Shown one piece after another: positions 53,691 through 60,528 of a DNA stretch of 64,000 bases (positions within the stretch are counted from its first letter, which is position 1; each line of letters begins with the position of its first letter). The stretch is from Clostridia bacterium (lineage in GTDB: Bacteria > Bacillota > Clostridia > Oscillospirales > Acutalibacteraceae), in NCBI GenBank assembly GCA_017502085.1, contig JAFVVQ010000066.1, positions 1 to 64,000 of the forward strand, given 5' to 3'. The translations under genes were made by a program, and so were the position numbers. The notes under the pieces were generated by a model. That model saw only the letters and a list, made by a program, of their open reading frames with translations. It did no database searches and was not told the DNA's origin.

Positions 53691-53799
53691 AATAGTCTAA
53701 AAGTACGGAAAATATTATTCCACAGACTATTGATATTTTTGCTCCTATAACATACACTATAAATATTGCTTGCGGCATGGTTGGTATTTATAGTGTGTG
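53691..53799. promoter_or_regulatory. Two inverted repeats in the XRE / peptide-cluster divergent region
   Basis: A perfect twelve-base inverted repeat, ACACTATAAATA (53754-53765) and TATTTATAGTGT (53785-53796), extends to fifteen bases with one mismatch. A second, AATAGTCT / AGACTATT (53691-53698, 53724-53731), lies nearer the XRE gene. Both are candidate operators for the XRE protein. Confidence 0.55.
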
Positions 53800-53891
53800 A
53801 AATGAGCAGATTGTTCTGAGGGGGGACTGCTTCGGGTAAAGAGAGAACATCTCTTTATATAGTATGGGATAAAAGAAAGGAAGGGTAAAGA

Positions 53892-54743
53892 ATGTATTGT
53901 TCCGTTTGCGGCAGAAAACTTCAGGAAGGCGAGGTATGTCTTTGCACGATTACGGAAGATATTTCCGAAAACCGTGATTCGGTTTCGTATGGCTCAGACC
54001 ATATTCAAGCTTCCGTTGAACAGACTGATAAGAAGGCAAAGATAAAATCACAGTGGAAAAAGCTGTTTATAAGTGTGGTTGTCAGCCTTATTTTTTGTCT
54101 GAGTTCAATTATAATACCCGAGGTTATCAAGGAACTTCGCAAAAGCAACGCACCTCATAATCCTGAGATCAACGTTCTTGAAGGCATTGAAGGTGATTTT
54201 ATTCTTGAATCTTCCGGTGCGGAGTATACAAAGGGTACGGTCAACGGCAACACCTATTCGAACCCCTGGGCAAATTTCAAAGTGAATTTTGACACCCGTT
54301 TTGAAGAAGGTAGCGAGGAAGATTATTACGATCACGAAAGCCTTCTCTATGACTGCGGAGCCTGTTTTATTGCCGATGACGACGGCGATGAGATTGCCAT
54401 CCTTTTCTATGATGCGGGCAACACAACCGTCACGGAATACGTGGAGGAAAGCTTTGAGGTCTGGCAGAATACCGCCGAGACTATGTTTGAAGAAACGTAT
54501 TCCGAAGATTTCATCAGCAAGATAACCTATCGACGTGATGCAAAAGAAGTTGAACTTGCGGGAGAAAAATACCTTGCCTCATTCCTTATCGCAGAAGTTG
54601 AAGGAGAGGAATTTATTACTTACTGCGATATCTGTGCCAAGAAAGACGGCAGAATTATCGATATCATTATTGCGGCAGATAACGTTGACGAATGCCTGAA
54701 AACAGCCCGTGCTTTTGAAATATGCAGTGGCTACGGCATTTGA
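53892..54743 (+). CDS. Zinc-ribbon, single-span membrane protein
   Basis: A 283-residue protein. Residues 2-17 form a zinc ribbon (CSVCGRKLQEGEVCLC); a cytoplasmic linker follows; residues about 57-77 are one membrane helix (KLFISVVVSLIFCLSSIIIP). The outer domain of about 200 residues starts with NPEINVLEGIEGDF and contains NPWANFKVNFDTRFEEGSEEDYY and alternating strands and helices. The ribbon-helix-sensor plan is common in Clostridia for envelope sensing. It begins a ten-gene same-strand cluster and ends 17 bases before the next, tiny gene. AAGGAAGGG precedes the ATG. The family has no name I know. Confidence 0.75.
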   Translation: MYCSVCGRKLQEGEVCLCTITEDISENRDSVSYGSDHIQASVEQTDKKAKIKSQWKKLFISVVVSLIFCLSSIIIPEVIKELRKSNAPHNPEINVLEGIEGDFILESSGAEYTKGTVNGNTYSNPWANFKVNFDTRFEEGSEEDYYDHESLLYDCGACFIADDDGDEIAILFYDAGNTTVTEYVEESFEVWQNTAETMFEETYSEDFISKITYRRDAKEVELAGEKYLASFLIAEVEGEEFITYCDICAKKDGRIIDIIIAADNVDECLKTARAFEICSGYGI

Positions 54744-54760
54744 AAGAAAGGAGAATTGCA

Positions 54761-54913
54761 ATGTTTTTCGGACCTTTTTTACCAATCGTTCCCGTTATGA
54801 TTCTGCTCGAATATTTCCCTGAATCAATCGGTGAGCCGATTCAGGCGGTTATTCTCGGGGCGGCATATAAGGTGGTTATGGCCGTCAGCGGAATTATCGC
54901 ATTTATATTCTGA
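54761..54913 (+). CDS. 50-residue helical-hairpin membrane peptide (peptide 1)
   Basis: Fifty residues: an N-terminal hydrophobic helix (FFGPFLPIVPVMILLEY), a proline turn FPESIGEPI, and a second hydrophobic helix (LGAAYKVVMAVSGIIAF). AAAGGAG is spaced correctly before the ATG, and a longer reading from 54722 would overlap the previous gene. The turn matches peptide 5 of the same cluster (57883), which also starts MFF and has LPDKISQPI. It probably sits in the membrane as a hairpin. No similarity to a known family was recognised. Confidence 0.65.
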   Translation: MFFGPFLPIVPVMILLEYFPESIGEPIQAVILGAAYKVVMAVSGIIAFIF

Positions 54914-54938
54914 TGTAGAATTAAAGGAGATGAAAACA

Positions 54939-55070
54939 ATGATAACTTTTGCACTGATGCACGTTGCTATGATACCTTTGGTGTATCTTTTGGAAGCTTT
55001 CCCGTTCCTAAAGCCGTTGATGGAAGCACCGCTGGAACTTCTGCTGAAGCTGGCGGAACTGGCAAAATGA
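54939..55070 (+). CDS. 43-residue membrane peptide (peptide 2)
   Basis: Forty-three residues: a hydrophobic helix (ITFALMHVAMIPLVYLLEA), a proline-rich turn (FPFLKPLMEAP) and an amphipathic leucine helix (LELLLKLAELAK). ATTAAAGGAG sits nine bases before the ATG at 54939. An alternative ATG nine bases upstream lies on the ribosome site itself. It lies 25 bases after peptide 1 and has the same helix-turn-helix plan. Function unknown. Confidence 0.6.
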   Translation: MITFALMHVAMIPLVYLLEAFPFLKPLMEAPLELLLKLAELAK

Positions 55071-55131
55071 TGATTTCAACAACATCAAATCTGACAGTAT
55101 AAAATGCAGTAAATAACAGGGAGGACAACAA

Positions 55132-56079
55132 ATGAAAACAACAAAAAAATTAATATCAATTATGCTTTGTGCGGTTTTGCTTTTCTCAACCGCAAGCGTA
55201 GCCTTTGCAGCAGAGTCTGACACAAAAGAAGCGCTCGAAAAAGACTTCGTATGTCACGACTATTACAGCGTTGAAACGGTTGTGGTAACCTACAACGAAA
55301 AGTATACCGAAATTGGTGAAGTGCCGTCTGTTACTATATATTCACGTGAAAGGGATTCCGAGGAAGTCAATGTAACAGAAGTCAGCAGTGACAGAATTCA
55401 TATGGAGATTTATGAGCATAACGGCAAAAGATATCCTCAGCTTTTTATTGATGTTGACTTTTGCTGGAAGGTGCTTGCTGTTGAAGTAGGCGCAGGTGCA
55501 TTTGTAACGGAAGACGGAGAAAAAAGTGCTGAGGTTGAAGTGCCGTATTCCCGAATAATACAATGCAACTTTGAGATGGAGTGCGAATGCACGACATATT
55601 ATTTTTGCGAAAACTATTTTAATTTGTCTAAAAGAAAAACTCATTATTATGCAATTGTCGGAATGCCTGTTAAAGTTGTGACTTCGTTTAAAGGCAACCA
55701 TGCGGATGCATGGCTTGAAAAAGCGAAGGTAACATATACGGTTAACGGCAGAACAGTTGAAATCAATTCGTATGAATTTGTTCCCGAAGAACCCGGTGAA
55801 TACATTGTTCAGATTAATATCGGTAATAAACTCAAGGATACTGTAAAGTTTAATGTCGGCAGTGAAAAAAGTGCATATTTTGACGGATTGGAGCTTACGG
55901 GAAAGCATTTACTGGCCGGTCCGCTTGAAGTTGTTTTCGGAATATTTGCCTTTTTCTTTGTTCCCGGATTCGGTACACTCGGCGGTCCTGTTTTTGTTGT
56001 TGATGGCGTGTTAAGTATACCGAACTTCTTTAAATCGCTGTTTAACGGACCGGAATATCACGATCATACTTTTGGCTGA
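55132..56079 (+). CDS. Exported protein with C-terminal hydrophobic hairpin
   Basis: A 315-residue exported protein: signal peptide KKLISIMLCAVLLFSTASVAFA, a 220-residue outer domain rich in strands and cysteines (CHDYYSVETVVVTYNEKYTE, CNFEMECECTTYYFCENYF, TYTVNGRTVEINSYEFVPEEPGEYIVQI), then a hydrophobic region (LAGPLEVVFGIFAFFFVPGFGTLGGPVFVVDG) and a tail NFFKSLFNGP. The Ig-like strand EPGEYIVQI suggests a beta-sandwich before the membrane part. GGGAGG precedes the ATG. The same plan, leader plus outer domain plus hydrophobic tail, recurs at 56822 and 57555. No family recognised. Confidence 0.75.
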   Translation: MKTTKKLISIMLCAVLLFSTASVAFAAESDTKEALEKDFVCHDYYSVETVVVTYNEKYTEIGEVPSVTIYSRERDSEEVNVTEVSSDRIHMEIYEHNGKRYPQLFIDVDFCWKVLAVEVGAGAFVTEDGEKSAEVEVPYSRIIQCNFEMECECTTYYFCENYFNLSKRKTHYYAIVGMPVKVVTSFKGNHADAWLEKAKVTYTVNGRTVEINSYEFVPEEPGEYIVQINIGNKLKDTVKFNVGSEKSAYFDGLELTGKHLLAGPLEVVFGIFAFFFVPGFGTLGGPVFVVDGVLSIPNFFKSLFNGPEYHDHTFG

Positions 56080-56122
56080 TAAAAAAGCAATGAATTGAAA
56101 TTACAAAACAATGAGGAAAAGT

Positions 56123-56725
56123 ATGAAAAAACTGAACAAAGTCTTATTGTTAATCACAATTCTTGTTGTCGTATTCAGCACCGTTTTTACGATAAAAACA
56201 GACGGGCGTTATATTATAAGAGCCGGTTTATATGTTGCAGGAGAGCTGGGTCTGTTCGCAACAGATTATTTTGTAAAAGATTTCAAAGAAAACCAAAGCG
56301 ATTTTGAACAGATTGCAAATCTGATTACGGACTATGGGAATTCATATGATTCTGCCGATGAATCCGAATCACGGTTTATTTACTTTACCCCCGAGCGTTA
56401 TTCTTCGTCAGGCAACATAATTTTCAAAGTAAAAAAAGATTCTTCTTCATCAAGTTCAGAAATATATTTTTCGGAAGAAGAAACAGAAGTGTTCAAAAGA
56501 ATAACAAAATGTTTCAAGGTGGAAGAAGCGGGATTTCATTCGTTCAGCTTTGACAAAAAAGAAAAAATGGTTTATTTTCATACTTCTGACGGCAGATACT
56601 CTCTTGTTTATTCCGCAGAAAACAAAAAACCGTATTATGTAAACGGAACTTATGAACAAGAATATGAGCAAGAGTATGTTACAGATAAAATATGCAAAAA
56701 TTGGTTTAACATTGCCTTGAAATAA
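56123..56725 (+). CDS. Membrane-anchored protein of unknown function
   Basis: A 200-residue protein with an N-terminal anchor (KKLNKVLLLITILVVVFSTVF) and no cleavage motif. Residues 30-60 form a mixed helix (RAGLYVAGELGLFATDYF); the outer part (FIYFTPERYSSSGNIIFKV, a serine run, SEEETEVFKRITKCF, KKEKMVYFHTSDGRYSLVYS) alternates strands and helices. The ATG at 56123 follows GAGGAAAA; an upstream ATG at 56111 is at the ribosome site. The stop TAA shares its last base with the ATG of the short peptide that follows. Confidence 0.7.
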   Translation: MKKLNKVLLLITILVVVFSTVFTIKTDGRYIIRAGLYVAGELGLFATDYFVKDFKENQSDFEQIANLITDYGNSYDSADESESRFIYFTPERYSSSGNIIFKVKKDSSSSSSEIYFSEEETEVFKRITKCFKVEEAGFHSFSFDKKEKMVYFHTSDGRYSLVYSAENKKPYYVNGTYEQEYEQEYVTDKICKNWFNIALK

Positions 56726-56907
56726 TGGCAATCAGAGAACCCGAGATTGGCAGAGCGATGTTTCAGCAATTGGTAGTGGATCAGATTGTTAATCTTTTTA
56801 CATAAAAGGGGATTTATTATTATGAAAATAAAGAGAATTCTTTCGTTTTTTATGTGCATCGCAATTATTCTTACGGCGCTGCCGTTATCGGTGTTTGCAG
56901 AGAATGA
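56722..56907 (+). repeat. Direct repeat, copy 1 (peptide end plus leader start)
   Basis: This 186-base segment matches 57455-57640 with about 12 differences (roughly 94% identity). It holds the end of a membrane-peptide gene, the gap and the signal-peptide code of the next gene. Confidence 0.9.
56725..56805 (+). CDS. 26-residue peptide, 5'-truncated copy of peptide 4 (peptide 3)
   Basis: ATG 56725 shares a base with the previous stop and opens 26 codons (MAIREPEIGRAMFQQLVVD then QIVNLFT). They equal residues 22-47 of the 47-residue peptide at 57395 with three changes. The first hydrophobic half and the ribosome site are missing, so it is either a translationally coupled short peptide or a remnant left by the duplication. 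Confidence 0.45.
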   Translation: MAIREPEIGRAMFQQLVVDQIVNLFT

Positions 56908-57382
56908 AGAGCCTTATGCAAAAATCAGATTCAGGAATCCCGAAAAGTATAACGTTGCTTTCGGTGAAACCGAAGAGATTTATCTCGACTACAATACGGG
57001 TGGCATTGAAATCCACAAAATCGAGTGGGAGGTTTCAAAAAAACTGCTTTGCAAAATCGAATATGTGACCGATGAATCAACGGGGCTTGTGACGGGTGCA
57101 AAATTAACGGGTAAAAACTTCGGCAGTCTCACTCTTACGGCAAGATTGCTTGACGAAAACGGAAACGAAATAATTTCGGATAAAAGGTCACTGTACGTTG
57201 TTGAATCCGAAAACAAAAACTCTGAAGAGAAATTCAAGATTTTTTTGAGGGATTCTTATCTTGTTTCGGCTATGGGAACAATGTATATTGTTATTCCATT
57301 TGTCGGTGCAGTTATTTTTTCACCTGTTCTTGTACCTTACTATGCATATCTGACTGTAAAAGCAATAATTCTCGGAGTATAA
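56822..57382 (+). CDS. Exported protein with Ig-like domain and C-terminal hairpin
   Basis: A 186-residue exported protein: signal peptide KRILSFFMCIAIILTALPLSVFA, an Ig-like domain (EEIYLDYNTGGIEIHKIEWEV, GLVTGAKLTGKNFGSLTLTARLLDENG) resembling bacterial Big domains, and a C-terminal hydrophobic hairpin (GTMYIVIPFVGAVIFSPVLVPYYAYL). Its leader and upstream region are duplicated at 57555. AAGGGG precedes the ATG at 56822. It probably shows the Ig domain outside the cell from the membrane. No family recognised beyond the Ig-like fold. Confidence 0.75.
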   Translation: MKIKRILSFFMCIAIILTALPLSVFAENEEPYAKIRFRNPEKYNVAFGETEEIYLDYNTGGIEIHKIEWEVSKKLLCKIEYVTDESTGLVTGAKLTGKNFGSLTLTARLLDENGNEIISDKRSLYVVESENKNSEEKFKIFLRDSYLVSAMGTMYIVIPFVGAVIFSPVLVPYYAYLTVKAIILGV

Positions 57383-57394
57383 TCGGAGGTGACG

Positions 57395-57538
57395 ATGATG
57401 CTGGGTCTTATGAAATCGCTTTTGATAATAAGTGAGGTGTTGATGATGCCGTTGATAATGGCAATCAGAGAACCCGAGCTTGGCGCAGCAATGTTTCAGC
57501 AATTGGTAGTGGATCAGATTGTTAATCTTTTTACATAA
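57395..57538 (+). CDS. 47-residue membrane peptide (peptide 4)
   Basis: Forty-seven residues: a hydrophobic, methionine-rich helix (MLGLMKSLLIISEVLMMPLIM), a turn AIREPELG, and an amphipathic helix (AAMFQQLVVDQIVNLF). CGGAGG lies seven bases before the ATG. The second half is duplicated as peptide 3. It has the same helix, charged proline turn, helix layout as peptides 1, 2 and 5. Not present in any family I know. Confidence 0.65.
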   Translation: MMLGLMKSLLIISEVLMMPLIMAIREPELGAAMFQQLVVDQIVNLFT

Positions 57539-57640
57539 AAGGGGATTTATTATAGTGAAAATAAAAAGAATTCTTTCGTTTTTTATGTGCATCGCAATTA
57601 TTCTTACGGCGTTGCCGTTATCGGCATATGCACAGAATGA
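57455..57640 (+). repeat. Direct repeat, copy 2
   Basis: Matches 56722-56907, offset 733 bases. Differences include ATG to GTG at the start of the downstream gene. Confidence 0.9.
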
Positions 57641-57866
57641 CGTTCAGACAGAAAAAACAAATCAGGTTATAAAATTTATTGATTTCGATGCTCTTAAGGA
57701 AAAGGCGGAGAACATTTTTGAAGAAGCGAGTTTTTTCGGCTATTGGGGTATATATTTCGGACTCGCCGCAGTGCTTGGAACTCTGGCATTGCCGTTCAGT
57801 CCGATCGCAGTGATAATTCATCAGATCAACAAAGCTGTTTCAGAAAATAAAAGTGCGGCTTCATAA
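57555..57866 (+). CDS. Short exported protein, paralogue lacking the Ig-like domain
   Basis: A 103-residue protein from GTG 57555, with the same leader as the gene at 56822 (KRILSFFMCIAIILTALPLS) and then only a short polar part (KTNQVIKFIDFDALKEKAEN) before the C-terminal hydrophobic hairpin (YWGIYFGLAAVLGTLALPFSPIAVIIH). The Ig-like domain of its paralogue is absent, so it may be a bare membrane partner. AAGGGG precedes the GTG. It follows peptide 4 by 16 bases. Confidence 0.7.
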   Translation: MKIKRILSFFMCIAIILTALPLSAYAQNDVQTEKTNQVIKFIDFDALKEKAENIFEEASFFGYWGIYFGLAAVLGTLALPFSPIAVIIHQINKAVSENKSAAS

Positions 57867-57882
57867 ATGAAGGAGGATAAAA

Positions 57883-58044
57883 ATGTTTTTTGCATATCTG
57901 ATTTATATGGGACCGTCGTTTCTGGTTTCGATTGTTGCGGATTTGATTTTACCCGATAAAATTTCGCAGCCGATATTTGATTTTTTCTATAACAATGCGA
58001 CCGTATTCTGGGATTTTGTTGATAAGATTTTTGGTGTCGCATAA
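57883..58044 (+). CDS. 53-residue membrane peptide (peptide 5)
   Basis: Fifty-three residues: a hydrophobic helix (FFAYLIYMGPSFLVSIVADLI), a turn LPDKISQPI, and a second aromatic-rich helix (FDFFYNNATVFWDFVDKIF). GAAGGAGG is spaced seven bases before the ATG. The MFF start and the P-[DE]-x-I-x-[QE]-P-I turn are shared with peptide 1, 3 kb upstream, which supports a real family. Last gene of the cluster, before a terminator. Confidence 0.7.
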   Translation: MFFAYLIYMGPSFLVSIVADLILPDKISQPIFDFFYNNATVFWDFVDKIFGVA

Positions 58045-58049
58045 AAATC

Positions 58050-58078
58050 GCCCCTGCCGCTTGTGCTTTGGCAGGGGC
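58050..58078. terminator. Bidirectional terminator
   Basis: A perfect nine-base stem (58050-58058 with 58070-58078), T tails on both strands, between the peptide cluster and the convergent GH92 gene. Confidence 0.9.
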
Positions 58079-58093
58079 ATTATTTTATCTTAT

Positions 58094-60346
58094 TCAGTTT
58101 GCAGCGGGTTTGTTGCTCATTCTGAAAACAAGTTCGCCGCCTTCCATAAGCTGCTCGTGGGTGACGTAGCAGCCGTCAAGTGCATTGCCGTTAAGGGTAA
58201 CGCTTTCAACGTAAACGTTCTTGTCGTTCTGATTGATTGCAGTTATCTTCAGCGTGTTGCCGTTTGAGAGAGTAACCTCTGCTCCGCTGAGATTAGGTGA
58301 GCCGAGCCAGTATTTATCGGTGCCTGCAAGGGGATAGAAGCCCATTGCCGAGAAAACGTACCACGCACTGAGAGTGCCGCCGTCGTCATTGCCGTCAAGA
58401 CCGTTGATATCGTTGCTGAAACGGTTTTCAAGAGTCCAGCGCACCCATTTCTGTGTCAGATCGGGTCTGCCTGCATTTGCAAAAAGATAAGGAGTGTGAA
58501 TATCGTGCTGATTTCCGACCCAGAAGCCGTGACCGGGGTCAAGTGCCGCTCTCGAAAGAGATGCATCCTTCATAAAGTCCTCAAGTTCCGTGACGAAGTA
58601 TTCGTCCGAGCCGAATAGTTCGATCATACCGTCAATATCCTGAAGAGCATTCCATCTCCACTGTCTTGCACTGCCTTCACAGTAAGCGTCGGCAAACTTT
58701 TTGATCATAACCGCATCGTAGAATGAGGTGATATAGGGGCTGAAATTCCATACGAATGAGCCGTCGGCATTTCTTGCCTGAAAATATTTTGTTTCGGGAT
58801 TGAAAACGTTTTTGTAGTACATAGCCTTTTTGCCGTAATATTCCGCATCCTCGGATTTGCCGAGTGCAAGAGCAAGGTTTGCAATTGCTCCGTCTTCCCA
58901 GGAATATTCAACGGTTTTGGCAACCGTTCTTCTGACACCTTCTGCATCGGCGGGGATATAGCCGTATTCGTTATAAAGTTCAACCCAGCCTCTGCCCGAT
59001 TTATTCGTTGCGTTTTCGGAAGAATATTTCATTGCTTCATATGCCGATTCAACGTCGAAATCGGTTATGCCCTTGAGATAGCTTTCGGTGACGACGATGT
59101 TTGCGTTATCGCCGAACATTGAACCCGAGTAGCCTGCGCCCTGCGGCCATCTGGGAAGAACACCTGCACCCTGATCAGCCATTGCAACAAGGCTGTTGAG
59201 ACAGTCGAGCTGAATATCCTGTCTGATAAGGGTATAAAGCGGATGGGTTGTGCGGCAGGTATCCCAGAGCGACATATCCGTTCTGTAAGTATAACCCTCG
59301 GCAATATGAACCTTTTTGTCGAAGCCGAGATATTCGCCGTTGACGTCGGTGAAATCGGTGGGCATTATCATACTGTGATAGAGTGCAGTGTAGAAATTTG
59401 TTTTGATTTCATTATTATCGGAGTTGATTCTGATAACCGAAAGAGCATCCTCCCAATCGGCGGCGGCGTTCTTTCTGACGCCGTCAAAATCAAGACCTTC
59501 CGTTTCTGATTTGAGGTTGAGAAGTGCGTTTTCTTCGCTGACATAGCTGATACCGACCTTGATTTCGACATTGCTGTTGTTGAGAGAGCCAAAGTTCAGG
59601 TCAATACCGCCATCGGTAATTTCATATGATTTGACGGGTTTGCTGGCGACAGCCGCAAAGTATGCGGGGAGACCGTCGTATCTGCTCGCGAAATTACCCC
59701 AAAGAAGGCATCCGCCCGAGATTATGCCGTTTTCTTTGTTGTATTTTGCATAAGCATTCTGCGACTTGCGGTTACCCGCTGCACTTGTTGCGTCGATATA
59801 AAGATGTGCATCCTCGTTTGTGAAAAAAGTGTAACGGTGAATGCCTGTGTGAATATCGGCGGTCATTTCAGCAAGACAAGCGACCGAAGGCAGATAAACT
59901 GCATAATAACCCGCAGAAGCCTCTTCCATCGAGTGGGAATAGGGCATAATCTTTGCTCCGTTGTTGCCGATGGAGGGGGTGATTCTGAAGTTGCTGTAAT
60001 CCTCCGAGCCTGTTCCCGAAAGTCTGGAGTGGCTGAATCCCTTGATGTGACCGTGTTCATAGTAATAATCCGAGGTGTTGGTCTTTACGAGGTAAGTTCC
60101 TCCGAGAAAGCAGGTGTCGGGACCAAGTCTGACCGAACCGAAAGGGACCGTTGCGGCGGGACTGAGCATACCGCAGGTCCAGGGAATACCGCCCGTACCG
60201 ATGAAGGGATCAACGTACTGACCGTATTCGCCCTCGGGGATTTCAGGCATTTCGATTTTTTTCACAAGCACTCCGCCGAAAATTCCTGCAAAAAGTGTTT
60301 CGATGGCAACGAAAACCGAAACGAATGCTCTGATGATTTGCAACAT
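58094..60346 (-). CDS. GH92 alpha-mannosidase, membrane-anchored
   Basis: A 750-residue GH92 enzyme. A hydrophobic N-terminus (MLQIIRAFVSVFVAIETLF then AGIFGGVLV) should anchor it outside the cell. The beta-sandwich domain starts at VDPFIGTGG and has GHIKGFSHSRLSGTG; the (alpha/alpha)6 domain has LWDTCRTTHPLYTL, GNQHDIHTPYLFANAG and the family motif GNDDGGTLSAWYVFSAMGFYPL. GH92 enzymes are calcium-dependent exo-mannosidases acting on high-mannose N-glycans or yeast mannan. The start at 60346 follows TTGGAG. A single gene in a locus of other glycan enzymes. Confidence 0.93.
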   Translation of the reverse strand: MLQIIRAFVSVFVAIETLFAGIFGGVLVKKIEMPEIPEGEYGQYVDPFIGTGGIPWTCGMLSPAATVPFGSVRLGPDTCFLGGTYLVKTNTSDYYYEHGHIKGFSHSRLSGTGSEDYSNFRITPSIGNNGAKIMPYSHSMEEASAGYYAVYLPSVACLAEMTADIHTGIHRYTFFTNEDAHLYIDATSAAGNRKSQNAYAKYNKENGIISGGCLLWGNFASRYDGLPAYFAAVASKPVKSYEITDGGIDLNFGSLNNSNVEIKVGISYVSEENALLNLKSETEGLDFDGVRKNAAADWEDALSVIRINSDNNEIKTNFYTALYHSMIMPTDFTDVNGEYLGFDKKVHIAEGYTYRTDMSLWDTCRTTHPLYTLIRQDIQLDCLNSLVAMADQGAGVLPRWPQGAGYSGSMFGDNANIVVTESYLKGITDFDVESAYEAMKYSSENATNKSGRGWVELYNEYGYIPADAEGVRRTVAKTVEYSWEDGAIANLALALGKSEDAEYYGKKAMYYKNVFNPETKYFQARNADGSFVWNFSPYITSFYDAVMIKKFADAYCEGSARQWRWNALQDIDGMIELFGSDEYFVTELEDFMKDASLSRAALDPGHGFWVGNQHDIHTPYLFANAGRPDLTQKWVRWTLENRFSNDINGLDGNDDGGTLSAWYVFSAMGFYPLAGTDKYWLGSPNLSGAEVTLSNGNTLKITAINQNDKNVYVESVTLNGNALDGCYVTHEQLMEGGELVFRMSNKPAAN

Positions 60347-60477
60347 ATGCTTCACTCCAATCGGATATTTCTGTATTTAATATAAAATAAAGAATAATAA
60401 AAGTCAAGAAGGATGCGCTGATTGACGGATGAGTTCCTGAAAATAAAATATTTATTTGTAAAGCGATAAAATAAAAG

Positions 60478-60510
60478 GCTCCGACCGTAGGGAGTTCCTG
60501 TGATCGGAGC
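60478..60510 (-). terminator. Terminator of the TerY-P operon
   Basis: A seven-base stem (60478-60484 with 60504-60510) followed on the minus strand by CTTTTATTTT. Confidence 0.65.
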
Positions 60511-60528
60511 TGATTTTTAAAACTAATA

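Noticed and set aside
59804-60385. 193-codon plus-strand frame opposite the GH92 gene
   Set aside because: It lies entirely antisense to a well-supported GH92 gene, has no ribosome site and its cysteine-rich composition reflects the reverse frame.
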